Shown: positions 1 through 6,814 of the stretch, piece after piece
Position numbering within the stretch: position 1 is the stretch's first letter
Layout: each line of letters begins with the position of its first letter
Assembly: GCA_017503075.1 (NCBI GenBank)
Contig: JAFVTU010000020.1
Span: 62,001 to 126,000 of the forward strand
DNA length: 64,000 nucleotides
Origin: Paludibacteraceae bacterium
Lineage (GTDB): Bacteria > Bacteroidota > Bacteroidia > Bacteroidales > Paludibacteraceae
Direction: 5' to 3'
Notes under the pieces: model-generated
Databases searched by the model: none
Seen by the model: only the letters and a program-made list of their open reading frames with translations
Told to the model about the DNA's origin: nothing
Translations under genes and position numbers: made by a program

Positions 1-2
1 AT

Positions 3-908
3 ACCAAACGCAATTTCTACGCTGTTTGGCTAGATACTCCTACTTCTGCTGAGCCTACTCATGTGATTGAAGTAAAGGGTAATGATACTATTATTAATTT
101 GATAACTTTGGCAGATACTAAGAAGTCGAAAATCAAAGAGCATCAGGTAGTTATACAACGTCGTACGGAAGCTAACTGCGGTACAACAACTGTTAAGGAA
201 TTCATTACCGATGGTAAGTTCCTTCAAGCGGAACCATTAAAAACTCGTCAAATCGAGTTCATAGGCGATAGCTATACTTGTGGCTATGGCGTAGATGCCC
301 CATCTCGTCGAGATCCTTTCAAAGACGAAACTGAGAATGCTTCACGTACCTATGCTAGTATCGTTGCGCGCTATTTCAATGCAGACTATTTCACCATTGC
401 TCACTCTGGTCGCGGTATCACTCGCAACGCAGGTTCGGGTGTTCCTTGGGAGGTCATGACTGATATCTATCAATATACCCTTGATCGCGACTCACTCTCA
501 CGTTGGAATGTAGCAAATTCTGATTTTCGCCCTGCCATGACGGTTATCTACTTGGGAGCCAATGACTTCTCATCGTCTATGGCACCAGCGTATAACAAGT
601 TTGAGAAGGATTATCTCCGCCTATTGGGCTATGTCAAGGCCAATTATGGTGAGAATCATCCTATCTTGTGCGTTTCTACCAAGGCGCATGACTATTTGTT
701 TACCTACGTAAAACAAGTGGTTAAGACTTGTGGGTTGAAGAATGTAGAGTATTTGGGCTATTTCCCTGCTCAACATCACGATACCGACGAGGACCTGGGT
801 GCGGGTTGGCATCCTAACTACAATGGTCAAAAGAAACTAGCTTTCTCTATCATACCATACATCGCTACCATGACTGGTTGGGGATTGCAGGATGCTATTG
901 TAGAATAA
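3..908 (+). CDS. CE2-like SGNH carbohydrate esterase, 5' end cut by window
   Basis: Secreted-type SGNH/GDSL esterase resembling carbohydrate esterase family 2, which removes acetyl groups from plant polysaccharides. The frame is open to the window edge: the bases before the first in-frame GTG (63) encode a stretch that aligns with residues before the same point in the next gene, so the start lies outside. Visible blocks are FIGDSYTCGYG (nucleophile Ser), IYLGANDFS and GWHPNYNGQ (catalytic His). It is a tandem paralogue of the next gene. The family is clear from motif order; substrate is inferred. Confidence 0.85.
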   Translation, partial: TKRNFYAVWLDTPTSAEPTHVIEVKGNDTIINLITLADTKKSKIKEHQVVIQRRTEANCGTTTVKEFITDGKFLQAEPLKTRQIEFIGDSYTCGYGVDAPSRRDPFKDETENASRTYASIVARYFNADYFTIAHSGRGITRNAGSGVPWEVMTDIYQYTLDRDSLSRWNVANSDFRPAMTVIYLGANDFSSSMAPAYNKFEKDYLRLLGYVKANYGENHPILCVSTKAHDYLFTYVKQVVKTCGLKNVEYLGYFPAQHHDTDEDLGAGWHPNYNGQKKLAFSIIPYIATMTGWGLQDAIVE

Positions 909-987
909 AAGTTTAAAGTTTATGGTTTAAGGTTTAAAGGCGGGGGTCCCTAGCCTTTAACCTCTAACCTTTAACCTCTCATCTAAT
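909..987. repeat. Class A heptamer words between tandem esterases
   Basis: Short runs of GTTTAAA/GTTTAAG words followed by CCTCTAA/CCTTTAA words fill the whole gap between the two esterase genes. The two word types are near reverse complements, so the gap could fold. Confidence 0.7.
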
Positions 988-2142
988 ATGAAAAAGTCAT
1001 TTTTCTTTCTCCTTAGCCTCATCACCTTATCGCCTCTTTGCCTTATGGCAGAGACCATGCCTGCTAGTGATGCGCGTGTGACCTACGTAGGTCGTACTCT
1101 TGTTGAAGGCACTGACGTGTCTTTCGACTGGACGGGCGTCTATTTCCGCCTTTCTTTCTCGGGCAAGTCATTGACTATGCGTGCCTCTGATACCAAGTGG
1201 GCGGAAAGTCCCGAATGGATGGCCAAGCGTCATAATTACTACAATGTCTGGATTGATGCTCCTATGAGTGCCGAACCTCATCGCATCATCGAAGTGGCTA
1301 GTGCGGACACCGTTATCGAACTGATCGACCTTGATTATCTCAAGGCATCCAAACTCAAACAGCATACTGTCATCGTACAAAAACGTACTGAGGGCGAGCA
1401 AGGCAAGATGACTGTCCATGAGTTTGCCACGGATGCCAAAGGCGCTTTCTACCAAGCTGAACCTATTCGTAAACGCCAATTGGAGTTTATCGGTGCCAGC
1501 TATGACTGTGGTTATGGCGTGGATGACATCAGCCGCTTGGCTAAGTTCACCCCAGAGACCGAGAACGCTTCGCGCTCCTTTTGTGCGATTATCTCGCGCT
1601 ATTTCGATGCGGATTATGTGGTAGTAGCGCACTCGGGTATGGGGGCTGCGCGCAACTATAACTCCAAGTTCGATGGCTATCATATGCCTGACCGCTATCT
1701 CCAGACTTTCGATATGGACTCTACTCAAGCTACTCGCTGGAATGCTGCGGAGTCGGATATCCGTCCTGCATTGACATGTATCTACTTGGGAGGTAATGAT
1801 TTCTCTGTCTCGATGCAACCATCCTACGAGAAGTTCCGCGATGGCTATTATCGCCTAATTCGCTCAATCAAAGATAATTACGGCGAGGATCATCCTGTGC
1901 TCTGCGTATCTAGTAAGGCACATAGTACCTTGCTTGATTATATGCGCGAGATGGTGAATACGTGCCCTATGTCGAATGTACATTTCATGGCGTGTTGTCC
2001 TGCTTTGCACTTGGGTACGGATGAGGATCTTGGTGCAGCTATGCACCCCAACTACCTGGGTCATCAGAAGTTCTCGTATGCCTATATTCCCTATGTGGCT
2101 ACGATTACAGGATGGGGGTTGCAAGATAATCCTGTAAAGTAA
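988..2142 (+). CDS. CE2-like SGNH carbohydrate esterase, full length
   Basis: A 384-residue secreted esterase of the CE2 type. Residues 1-21 are a signal peptide (MKKSFFFLLSLITL, hydrophobic, then MAE). Residues 25-145 fit the N-terminal jelly-roll domain of CE2 enzymes, and 165-384 the SGNH domain with IYLGGNDFS and AMHPNYLGH. The nucleophile block reads FIGASYDCGYG, so the Asp of GDS is Ala here although the Ser is kept; the upstream paralogue keeps GDS. In CE2 the Ser and His are the main catalytic residues, so activity is possible but uncertain. Likely acts on hemicellulose acetyl groups in the periplasm or at the surface (inference). Confidence 0.85.
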   Translation: MKKSFFFLLSLITLSPLCLMAETMPASDARVTYVGRTLVEGTDVSFDWTGVYFRLSFSGKSLTMRASDTKWAESPEWMAKRHNYYNVWIDAPMSAEPHRIIEVASADTVIELIDLDYLKASKLKQHTVIVQKRTEGEQGKMTVHEFATDAKGAFYQAEPIRKRQLEFIGASYDCGYGVDDISRLAKFTPETENASRSFCAIISRYFDADYVVVAHSGMGAARNYNSKFDGYHMPDRYLQTFDMDSTQATRWNAAESDIRPALTCIYLGGNDFSVSMQPSYEKFRDGYYRLIRSIKDNYGEDHPVLCVSSKAHSTLLDYMREMVNTCPMSNVHFMACCPALHLGTDEDLGAAMHPNYLGHQKFSYAYIPYVATITGWGLQDNPVK

Positions 2143-2224
2143 TCGTTTAAGGAATTAAGGTTTAAGGAGTTAAGGTTTCAACCCTACACACTAAACAGTA
2201 GCGGCTTTGCCGCGTTCACTAAAT

Positions 2225-2262
2225 AAAAAATCGCCGTTATGCTCGACATAGACGGCGATTTT
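2225..2262 (+). terminator. Terminator after the esterase pair
   Basis: Eleven-base stem AAAATCGCCGT with ACGGCGATTTT around a 14-base loop, A-rich before and T-rich after, so it may work in both directions. Confidence 0.7.
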
Positions 2263-2300
2263 CCCTTTATATCCCCCTTACCTGCCACCTATATGCATAT

Positions 2301-2388
2301 GGACTTCATAGGGACTTCATAGGAACTTCATCGGAACCTCATCGGAACTTCGCCGTATCTTTACCGTAAGATCACCGAGAGAACTAGG
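2301..2388. repeat. Class B 11-base tandem array upstream of fic
   Basis: Eight consecutive 11-base units. The first two are GGACTTCATAG; the next three are GAACTTCATCG-like; later units keep only the phase, with CCG or TCG at the same place (2331, 2342, 2353, 2364, 2375). It lies just before the promoter of the next gene. Confidence 0.75.
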
Positions 2389-2428
2389 GCAGATCGCCCG
2401 ATGAAACTCTAAACTTTCAACTAAAAAA

Positions 2429-2460
2429 TTTGCTCAATTCAAAATAATTCACTACCTTTG
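2429..2460 (+). promoter_or_regulatory. Bacteroidetes promoter for the Fic gene
   Basis: TTTG at 2429-2432 and TACCTTTG at 2453-2460 with a 20-base spacer, 17 bases before the start codon. The 55 bases around it are nearly repeated at 3509-3563. Confidence 0.8.
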
Positions 2461-2477
2461 CACTCGCTTAAAAAACA

Positions 2478-3356
2478 ATGATTAACAAAAAATCCATACG
2501 ATTCTACAACGACCATAAGGTACGCGCAATCTGGAGCGAGGAAGAAAACAAGTGGTATTTCTCCGCTACAGATATTATTGGTGCTATCAACGACGAGCAG
2601 GATTATGTGAAGGCGGGTAACTATTGGCGTTGGTTGAAAAAGAAGCTGGCATCTCTGGGCATTCAACCCGTGAGTGCCACTCACGACTTCAAATTCCAAG
2701 CTCCTGATGGCAAGATGCGCAAGTCGGACGTGCTGGATTTTGAAGGTGTTGAGATGGTGGCAAAAAACCTCCCGAACATGCGTGCCACCGCTTTTCTTGA
2801 CTGGTTCACTTTCTCCGACAACTCTATCGACGGACAGAGCCGCAAGAAGGCATATACATTGTTCGAGAGCGGCATACTGGATGATATGCAAGCGGGCACT
2901 ATCCAATCGTTGCGACAGATACACGCTTATCTTTTTGGCGGATTATATGATTTCGCTGGGCAGATACGCACCAAAACCATTTGGAAAGATGGCACTCTCT
3001 TTTGCCGTGCCGAGTACTTGCGCTATAATCTAGAGCAGATTGAGCAGATGCCTCAAACCACTTTCGATGAGATAGTGGATAAGTATGTAGAGATGAATAT
3101 TGCTCACCCTTTTATGGAAGGTAATGGCAGAAGCACTCGTTTGTGGTTGGATTTGATTTTCAAGTCGTCTATCAAACAATGTGTGGACTGGAGCCAAATA
3201 GATAAGAAGGCTTATTTGCAAGCCATGCGCCAGAGTACGACTGATAGTTCGGCTATCCGCGAATTGCTCCGCAGTGCAATGACCGACCAAATCAATGATC
3301 GCGAGATCTTTATGAAAGGAATTGACTACTCGTATTATTACGAGCAAGAAGATTAA
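2478..3356 (+). CDS. Fic family protein with BRO-N-like N-terminal domain
   Basis: A 292-residue protein. Residues 1-100 resemble a BRO-N/antirepressor-type domain (short strands, then KWYFSATDIIGAI and YWRWLKKKL). Residues 130-260 are a Fic domain with the loop HPFMEGNGRSTR, which holds the catalytic His and phosphate-binding loop of AMP-transferases. Fic enzymes move AMP or another nucleotide group onto a hydroxyl of a target protein. I see no clear (S/T)xxxE(G/N) inhibitory helix, so an inhibitor may be elsewhere. Its own promoter lies just upstream and no partner gene is adjacent. Target unknown. Confidence 0.85.
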   Translation: MINKKSIRFYNDHKVRAIWSEEENKWYFSATDIIGAINDEQDYVKAGNYWRWLKKKLASLGIQPVSATHDFKFQAPDGKMRKSDVLDFEGVEMVAKNLPNMRATAFLDWFTFSDNSIDGQSRKKAYTLFESGILDDMQAGTIQSLRQIHAYLFGGLYDFAGQIRTKTIWKDGTLFCRAEYLRYNLEQIEQMPQTTFDEIVDKYVEMNIAHPFMEGNGRSTRLWLDLIFKSSIKQCVDWSQIDKKAYLQAMRQSTTDSSAIRELLRSAMTDQINDREIFMKGIDYSYYYEQED

Positions 3357-3404
3357 CCACTACAGTTCTGCTGCCATCTCGTTGTACCCCCGCCCAAAAT
3401 CTCA

Positions 3405-3507
3405 CATCCCTAAACCTTAAACTGTAGCGCAGCGTTCACTAAACCCTAAACAATAGGCGCCTTGCGCCGTTCTCTAAACTGCGACATAGTCGCGCCTTTA
3501 AACCTTA
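3405..3507. repeat. Class A words with three GC hairpins
   Basis: CTAAACT-type words alternate with hairpins GCGCAGCG, GGCGCCTTGCGCC and GCGACATAGTCGC. No gene is visible here. Confidence 0.7.
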
Positions 3508-3531
3508 AACTCTAAACTTTCAACTAAAAAA

Positions 3532-3563
3532 TTTGCACGATTGCAAATTTTTCACTACCTTTG
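3532..3563 (+). promoter_or_regulatory. Bacteroidetes promoter before a long leader
   Basis: TTTG at 3532-3535 and TACCTTTG at 3556-3563, spacer 20. The start codon of the gene it serves is 245 bases downstream, so the mRNA has a long leader. Confidence 0.75.
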
Positions 3564-3569
3564 CAGCGC

Positions 3570-3808
3570 AAACCAAAAGTTTGCAGACATATTGTTATAA
3601 AAAGCGTTTGCTTTATTTGAGGATTCCTTTCATCTCTCGACAATTTGAAACTTCATTCCGAGAATAATGCGAAACGCTCACGTTTATACGTGGGCTTTCT
3701 GCATATATTGGATGAAGTGGGAGTCGAGACCCGAAGGAACCAATAGCAGTTGGCTCACGTTTTTGTATGTCTATATGTGAGCATACGATAAGATAACTTA
3801 AATACAAA
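3570..3808 (+). ncRNA. Long, probably structured leader of the DGR-like operon
   Basis: About 240 transcribed bases without a convincing reading frame. It contains CTCACGTTTATACGTGGG, which can form the stem CACG/CGTG, then GGGAGTCGAGACCC (GGG-GTC/GAC-CC type hairpin), and a later copy of GGCTCACGTTT. The repeated CTCACGTTT suggests alternative pairings. It could be a cis-regulatory RNA or a known Bacteroidales RNA motif; I cannot assign one. Confidence 0.4.
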
Positions 3809-4303
3809 ATGCTTATGCAAAAGATTACTATTTACTTCGCCCTGTTGCTCCTATGGGTATCAGCAGGAGTGTCTGCACAGCAGCCCGAATCGCTGCAAGT
3901 GCACAAGACGAGTGGCACGACACAATCGGTGTCATTAGTTAGTATTCAGCACATTACGTTTGAAGTAGATGTGTTGGTGTTGACCACGTCGGAAGGAACA
4001 TTCCGTCTTCCTTTGAACGATGTAGAATACATCGCTTTCGGTGAAGATGGTTCCGTAAGTACCGCAGTAGAGAATATCGAGTCAACTGCTACACGCCTTT
4101 TCAAAAATGGCAACCAACTCACGGTGGAGTGCGAATCTGCAATCAATCGCCTCTATTTGGTGGATATGACAGGCAAAGTGCTTGTCAATCAACAATGTAG
4201 TATGACAAATGAAACTACTGTCATGCTTCCTCAATCGAGTGTATTTGTCTTGTTTTTAGAAACCACCCAAGGCTATGTGGCACACAAAATTGTGAATAAC
4301 TAA
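3809..4303 (+). CDS. Secreted protein with C-terminal sorting-like domain
   Basis: A 164-residue exported protein. The ATG at 3809 or the in-frame ATG at 3815 could start it; both give a signal peptide (KITIYFALLLLWVSAGVSAQ). Two related short beta motifs follow (QHITFEVD and VEYIAFGED, typical of Bacteroidales secreted proteins). From about residue 100 there is a beta-rich end containing RLYLVDMTGKVLVNQ, like a type IX secretion C-terminal domain. It precedes the variable FGE-fold gene by 49 bases and likely shares its transcript. Function unknown. Confidence 0.75.
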   Translation: MLMQKITIYFALLLLWVSAGVSAQQPESLQVHKTSGTTQSVSLVSIQHITFEVDVLVLTTSEGTFRLPLNDVEYIAFGEDGSVSTAVENIESTATRLFKNGNQLTVECESAINRLYLVDMTGKVLVNQQCSMTNETTVMLPQSSVFVLFLETTQGYVAHKIVNN

Positions 4304-4307
4304 TACC

Positions 4308-4343
4308 CTTAAAACTTTTAAAACCTTTAAAACTCTTAAAACT
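4308..4343. repeat. Short TTAAAAC tandem words
   Basis: Four near-copies of TTAAAAC or TTTAAAAC at 10-base steps in the gap between the two secreted-protein genes. Confidence 0.55.
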
Positions 4344-4352
4344 TCATAACTT

Positions 4353-5234
4353 ATGAAAAAACTTTTCCTTTCTCTTTTGTCATTGGTAATGTCTATGACA
4401 ATGTTTGCACAAAGTAATGTGCGCAAGATGAACTTGATTTATGACGGTCAAGTAGTGTATTCTCGTGCTGTGAGTTTGATTGATAGTATCAAATTCGTTT
4501 GGAGCGATGGCTCTGGCGGCGGCGATGATATTACAGGTGGTACTCAAACCTTTACGGTCAATGGTGTTTCATTTACAATGGTCGGTGTGGAAGGTGGCAC
4601 ATTTATTATGGGTGCTACCTCAGAGCAAGGAACGAGTGATCCATGGGATGATGAATATCCAACTCACTCTGTCACTTTATCTGACTTCGCAATCGGCGAA
4701 ACAGAGGTAACACAAGAGTTGTGGCAAGCGGTGATGGGAAGTAATCCAAGTTCTTTCTCTGGCACAAATTTACCTGTTGAAGAAGTTAGTTGGAATGATT
4801 GCCAGACTTTTATCACAAAACTTAATCAATTGACAGGCAAGAACTTCCGTTTGCCTACCGAAGCGGAGTGGGAGTATGCTGCTCGCGGTGGCAATAAGAG
4901 TAAGGGGTATAAGTATGCAGGTAGCAACACGTTGAGCGATGTGGCTTGGTATGGAGATAATAGCAGCAGCAAGACACACCCAGTACAACAAAAACAAGCG
5001 AACGAACTGGGCTTGTATGATATGAGTGGCAATGTTTACGAGTGGTGTCAGGATTGGTTTGGCGGTTACAGCAGTAGCGCACAGACCAACCCAACAGGTC
5101 CTGTTAGTGGCTCTAGCCGCGTGAACCGTGGTGGTAGCTGGACCTACAGCGCGAGGTTCTGCCGTGTGTCGTTTCGCTTCAACAACACGCCTACGAACTT
5201 CAACAGCGGCCTCGGCTTGCGCCTTGCCCTATAG
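4353..5234 (+). CDS. Secreted FGE/SUMF1-fold protein, probable DGR target
   Basis: A 293-residue exported protein: signal peptide 1-19 (ending MFAQ), a short beta motif (IDSIKFVW), a glycine-rich linker at 52-62, then a formylglycine-generating-enzyme-like domain from 66 on (GGTFIMG, ETEVTQELWQAVMG, RLPTEAEWEYAARGG, DMSGNVYEWCQDW). Real FGE enzymes modify sulfatases; Bacteroidales use this C-type-lectin-like fold as a display scaffold in diversity-generating retroelements. The last 38 residues (RVNRGGSW onward) match the position and composition of such variable regions. Displayed ligand-binding role is inferred; an ordinary SUMF1-like lipoprotein is the alternative. Confidence 0.8.
   Translation: MKKLFLSLLSLVMSMTMFAQSNVRKMNLIYDGQVVYSRAVSLIDSIKFVWSDGSGGGDDITGGTQTFTVNGVSFTMVGVEGGTFIMGATSEQGTSDPWDDEYPTHSVTLSDFAIGETEVTQELWQAVMGSNPSSFSGTNLPVEEVSWNDCQTFITKLNQLTGKNFRLPTEAEWEYAARGGNKSKGYKYAGSNTLSDVAWYGDNSSSKTHPVQQKQANELGLYDMSGNVYEWCQDWFGGYSSSAQTNPTGPVSGSSRVNRGGSWTYSARFCRVSFRFNNTPTNFNSGLGLRLAL
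5119..5234 (+). other. Candidate DGR variable region (VR)
   Basis: The last 116 bases of the gene are richer in C and G than the rest. In this segment at least nine scattered codons (ACC, TAC, AGC, TTC, TTC, TTC, AGC, GGC, CTC) end in C and occupy places where family members usually have Asn. That is what adenine mutagenesis of AAC template codons gives (AAC to NNC). Three AAC codons remain. No template repeat is seen in the window. Confidence 0.6.
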
Positions 5235-5286
5235 TTCATCTCAAAATTAGCAATCCCAATCTGCTCTGAGCTCTAAGAATTTACGA

Positions 5287-5348
5287 GCCCTTTCTAAATG
5301 CGTGCAAGTAAGTGCGGGACGCACCAAACGGCACGCAGAAGAAAGGGC
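5287..5348 (+). other. Nested hairpin 53 bases after the candidate VR
   Basis: Three nested stems: GCCCTTTCT/AGAAAGGGC, GCGTGC/GCACGC and GTGCG/CGCAC. DGRs often need a hairpin just after the VR for retrohoming, but those are usually smaller and closer. It could also be part of a transcript end or an unrelated RNA. Confidence 0.45.
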
Positions 5349-5490
5349 GAGTTAAAATAATTGATAATCATGCCGGCAACAAGGTCGCAAAGAATGATGC
5401 GTTGCATCATTGGGCGACTTGTGCCTCCGCTCTTCCCAAAAACTCACTCAGTTTTTGGGAACCCTAAAAATCAGGCAAGACTTGCAATGA

Positions 5491-5589
5491 ATACGAGTAC
5501 TGCGATTTGAGAATAAGGATGTTTTTAAGTATTCTGAAGGAGTGTTGAATGAGATTAGAAATACAATAACTGAACTTAAGGAATTGTAA
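5491..5589 (+). pseudogene. C-terminal remnant of a DUF559-type endonuclease-like protein
   Basis: Thirty-two codons after an in-frame TGA read IRVLRFENKDVFKYSEGV and end ELKEL before TAA. This matches the C-terminus of DUF559 (Vsr-like fold) proteins, usually written RVIRFxNxEVxxNxExVL. No start codon and no N-terminal domain are present, so it is a relic. DUF559 genes are often embedded in intergenic repeats. Confidence 0.6.
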
Positions 5590-5659
5590 CAATCTTCCGA
5601 AACAGCCCCCTCCGGCTTATGTCTTCTTATGCAGACCCCTCCGCCCCACAAGGGGGCAC

Positions 5660-5688
5660 CTCCCCTAGCTTAGGGGAGGAGTTTTTTT
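5660..5688 (+). terminator. Strong intrinsic terminator
   Basis: CTCCCCTA and TAGGGGAG around a GCT loop, then seven T. The preceding GC-rich bases (CCCCCTCCGG, CAAGGGGGCACC) resemble a repeat common next to DUF559 genes in Bacteroidales. Confidence 0.75.
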
Positions 5689-5770
5689 AAGGAGTGTATC
5701 GTTATCTAGAGTGTGAGTGATGACATTTCCGTAATGGTCACTTGCAGTGTGAAAATTAGTAAATCCAGCA

Positions 5771-5819
5771 TGTGGCGGAATGGCGGAAGTGGCGGAAAAT
5801 TCTCCGCCATTCCGCCACA
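5771..5819. repeat. Perfect 17-base inverted repeat
   Basis: Arms 5771-5787 and 5803-5819 (TGTGGCGGAATGGCGGA and its complement) enclose 15 bases. Related TGGCGGA/TCCGCCA words occur inside and just after it. An overlapping 68-codon frame here is simply the palindrome and I do not call it a gene. Confidence 0.75.
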
Positions 5820-5978
5820 AATGTCACTTCCGCCATACTGCGTAATTAAGAATGGAACATTGATTTTCAGAGAGAAAAGATGTCAGAATGAATTTCTGCG
5901 GACTTTTGAGGAGGCCTAAAAATGTGTCCGAAGGAAGTCCGTGGGATGAGGGTAATAGGGCGATGAGGCGATAAGGTG

Positions 5979-6018
5979 AATCCGCATAATCGAATGAAAA
6001 AGAATCGATTATGCGGAT
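5979..6018. repeat. Perfect 15-base inverted repeat
   Basis: AATCCGCATAATCGA at 5979-5993 and its complement at 6004-6018, separated by 10 A-rich bases. It lacks a T run, so it may be an operator or repeat rather than a terminator. Confidence 0.7.
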
Positions 6019-6040
6019 TGTTGATATGGAAGTGGGCAGA

Positions 6041-6084
6041 ATAACATAGTTATCACATACAAATCACATAGTAATCACATAGTC
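6041..6084. repeat. Class B 11-base array, ATCACATA core
   Basis: Four 11-base units (ATAACATAGTT, ATCACATACAA, ATCACATAGTA, ATCACATAGTC) in exact phase, upstream of groES. Confidence 0.7.
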
Positions 6085-6137
6085 TTGGTCAGAGAGTTGA
6101 TATTCTTCTGCCAAAATGGCAGTCTTGTGGCAATAGG

Positions 6138-6145
6138 TAACTTTG
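6138..6145 (+). promoter_or_regulatory. Possible groESL promoter
   Basis: TAACTTTG fits the -7 box, but there is no TTTG at the proper upstream spacing and the start codon is 228 bases away, across repeats. I see no CIRCE operator. Confidence 0.35.
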
Positions 6146-6149
6146 GCAC

Positions 6150-6366
6150 GGAGTTTGTGGGTAAAGCAGCAGAGCTGCGAAAAATGGCACCTGTGGTGCG
6201 AAAATGACTAAAGTGAAAATGATGCCTGCGGCACGAACAATGGCTACGGAAATCAACTACGTGAAACCATTTTCGTAAGCGAAGCGAGCCAACAACGTGA
6301 AACAAAGTGAACCCCATTTCGTAAGCGCCAGCGAACCACTTTCGTGAGTAAAACGAACAAAAATAT
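6150..6366. repeat. Class A variant hairpins upstream of groES
   Basis: Small hairpins (GCAGAGCTGC, GCACCTGTGGTGC, CGTAAGCGAAGCG) alternate with words such as AAAATGA, ACGAACAA and CGTGAAAC. Similar words recur at 11160-11333. Confidence 0.6.
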
Positions 6367-6372
6367 CATATC

Positions 6373-6648
6373 ATGAGTAAAATTCAACCATTAGCAGACC
6401 GCGTGTTGGTAAAACCAATGGCGGCAGAAGAGAAGACTATCGGCGGTATCATTATCCCTGATAGCGCAAAAGAGAAACCACTCCGTGGCGAAGTAATCGC
6501 TGTAGGCGAGGGAACCAAAGATGAGAAAATGCTCCTCCAAGAGGGCGATACCGTACTCTACGGCAAATACGCTGGCACCGAACTCGAATACGAGGGCGAG
6601 AAGTACCTCATCATGCGCCAAAGCGATGTGTTGGCAATTTTGAAATAA
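6373..6648 (+). CDS. groES: Co-chaperonin GroES
   Basis: A 91-residue GroES, normal length. It forms the heptameric lid of the GroEL chamber in the cytoplasm. Recognisable blocks are [17 protein letters not shown], the mobile-loop segment [16 protein letters not shown] and [11 protein letters not shown]. GroEL follows 166 bases downstream on the same strand, so the two are probably co-transcribed, although the gap is unusually long and holds a structured leader. Confidence 0.98.
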   Translation: MSKIQPLADRVLVKPMAAEEKTIGGIIIPDSAKEKPLRGEVIAVGEGTKDEKMLLQEGDTVLYGKYAGTELEYEGEKYLIMRQSDVLAILK

Positions 6649-6665
6649 GTAAATTAAATCAACTA

Positions 6666-6814
6666 TTATCCCCTCTTAGGCATGGAGGGCTCTCCTCACT
6701 CAACTCTCGAAAAAAACTAACGAGGACTTCGTGAGTCCGAATTAAGAGGAGGGATGGCGGTCGCCCAACGACGTCAACTGGCGTCGGTCATGCGACAAGC
6801 CCATGCCCGACGAT
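6666..6814 (+). promoter_or_regulatory. Structured leader of groEL shared with another gene
   Basis: From 6743 to the groEL start this segment is a near copy of the leader before the small gene starting at 56291 on the minus strand (AAGAGGAGGGATGGCGGTCG, CCCAACGACG, TCGGTC, CAAGCC, CCGACGATATGGCAAA). A further shared block (GGCATGGAGGGC) lies at about 6680. Hairpins GGACT/AGTCC and CGACG/CGTCG are possible. Its presence before two unrelated genes argues for a mobile or regulatory RNA element. Confidence 0.6.

Noticed and set aside
1168-1818. 216-codon minus frame inside the esterase gene
   Set aside because: Fully antisense to a well supported esterase; no promoter or plausible N-terminus.
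4353-5234. Genuine sulfatase-activating FGE enzyme
   Set aside because: The C-terminal catalytic segment is replaced by the variable-type segment and there is no sulfatase gene in the window.
5713-5919. 68-codon frame over the TGGCGGA palindrome
   Set aside because: Most codons are the inverted repeat; no start context or family.
5235-6372. DGR template repeat or reverse transcriptase downstream of the candidate VR
   Set aside because: No sequence similar to 5119-5234 and no RT motif (such as YxDD) is found here or elsewhere in the window.
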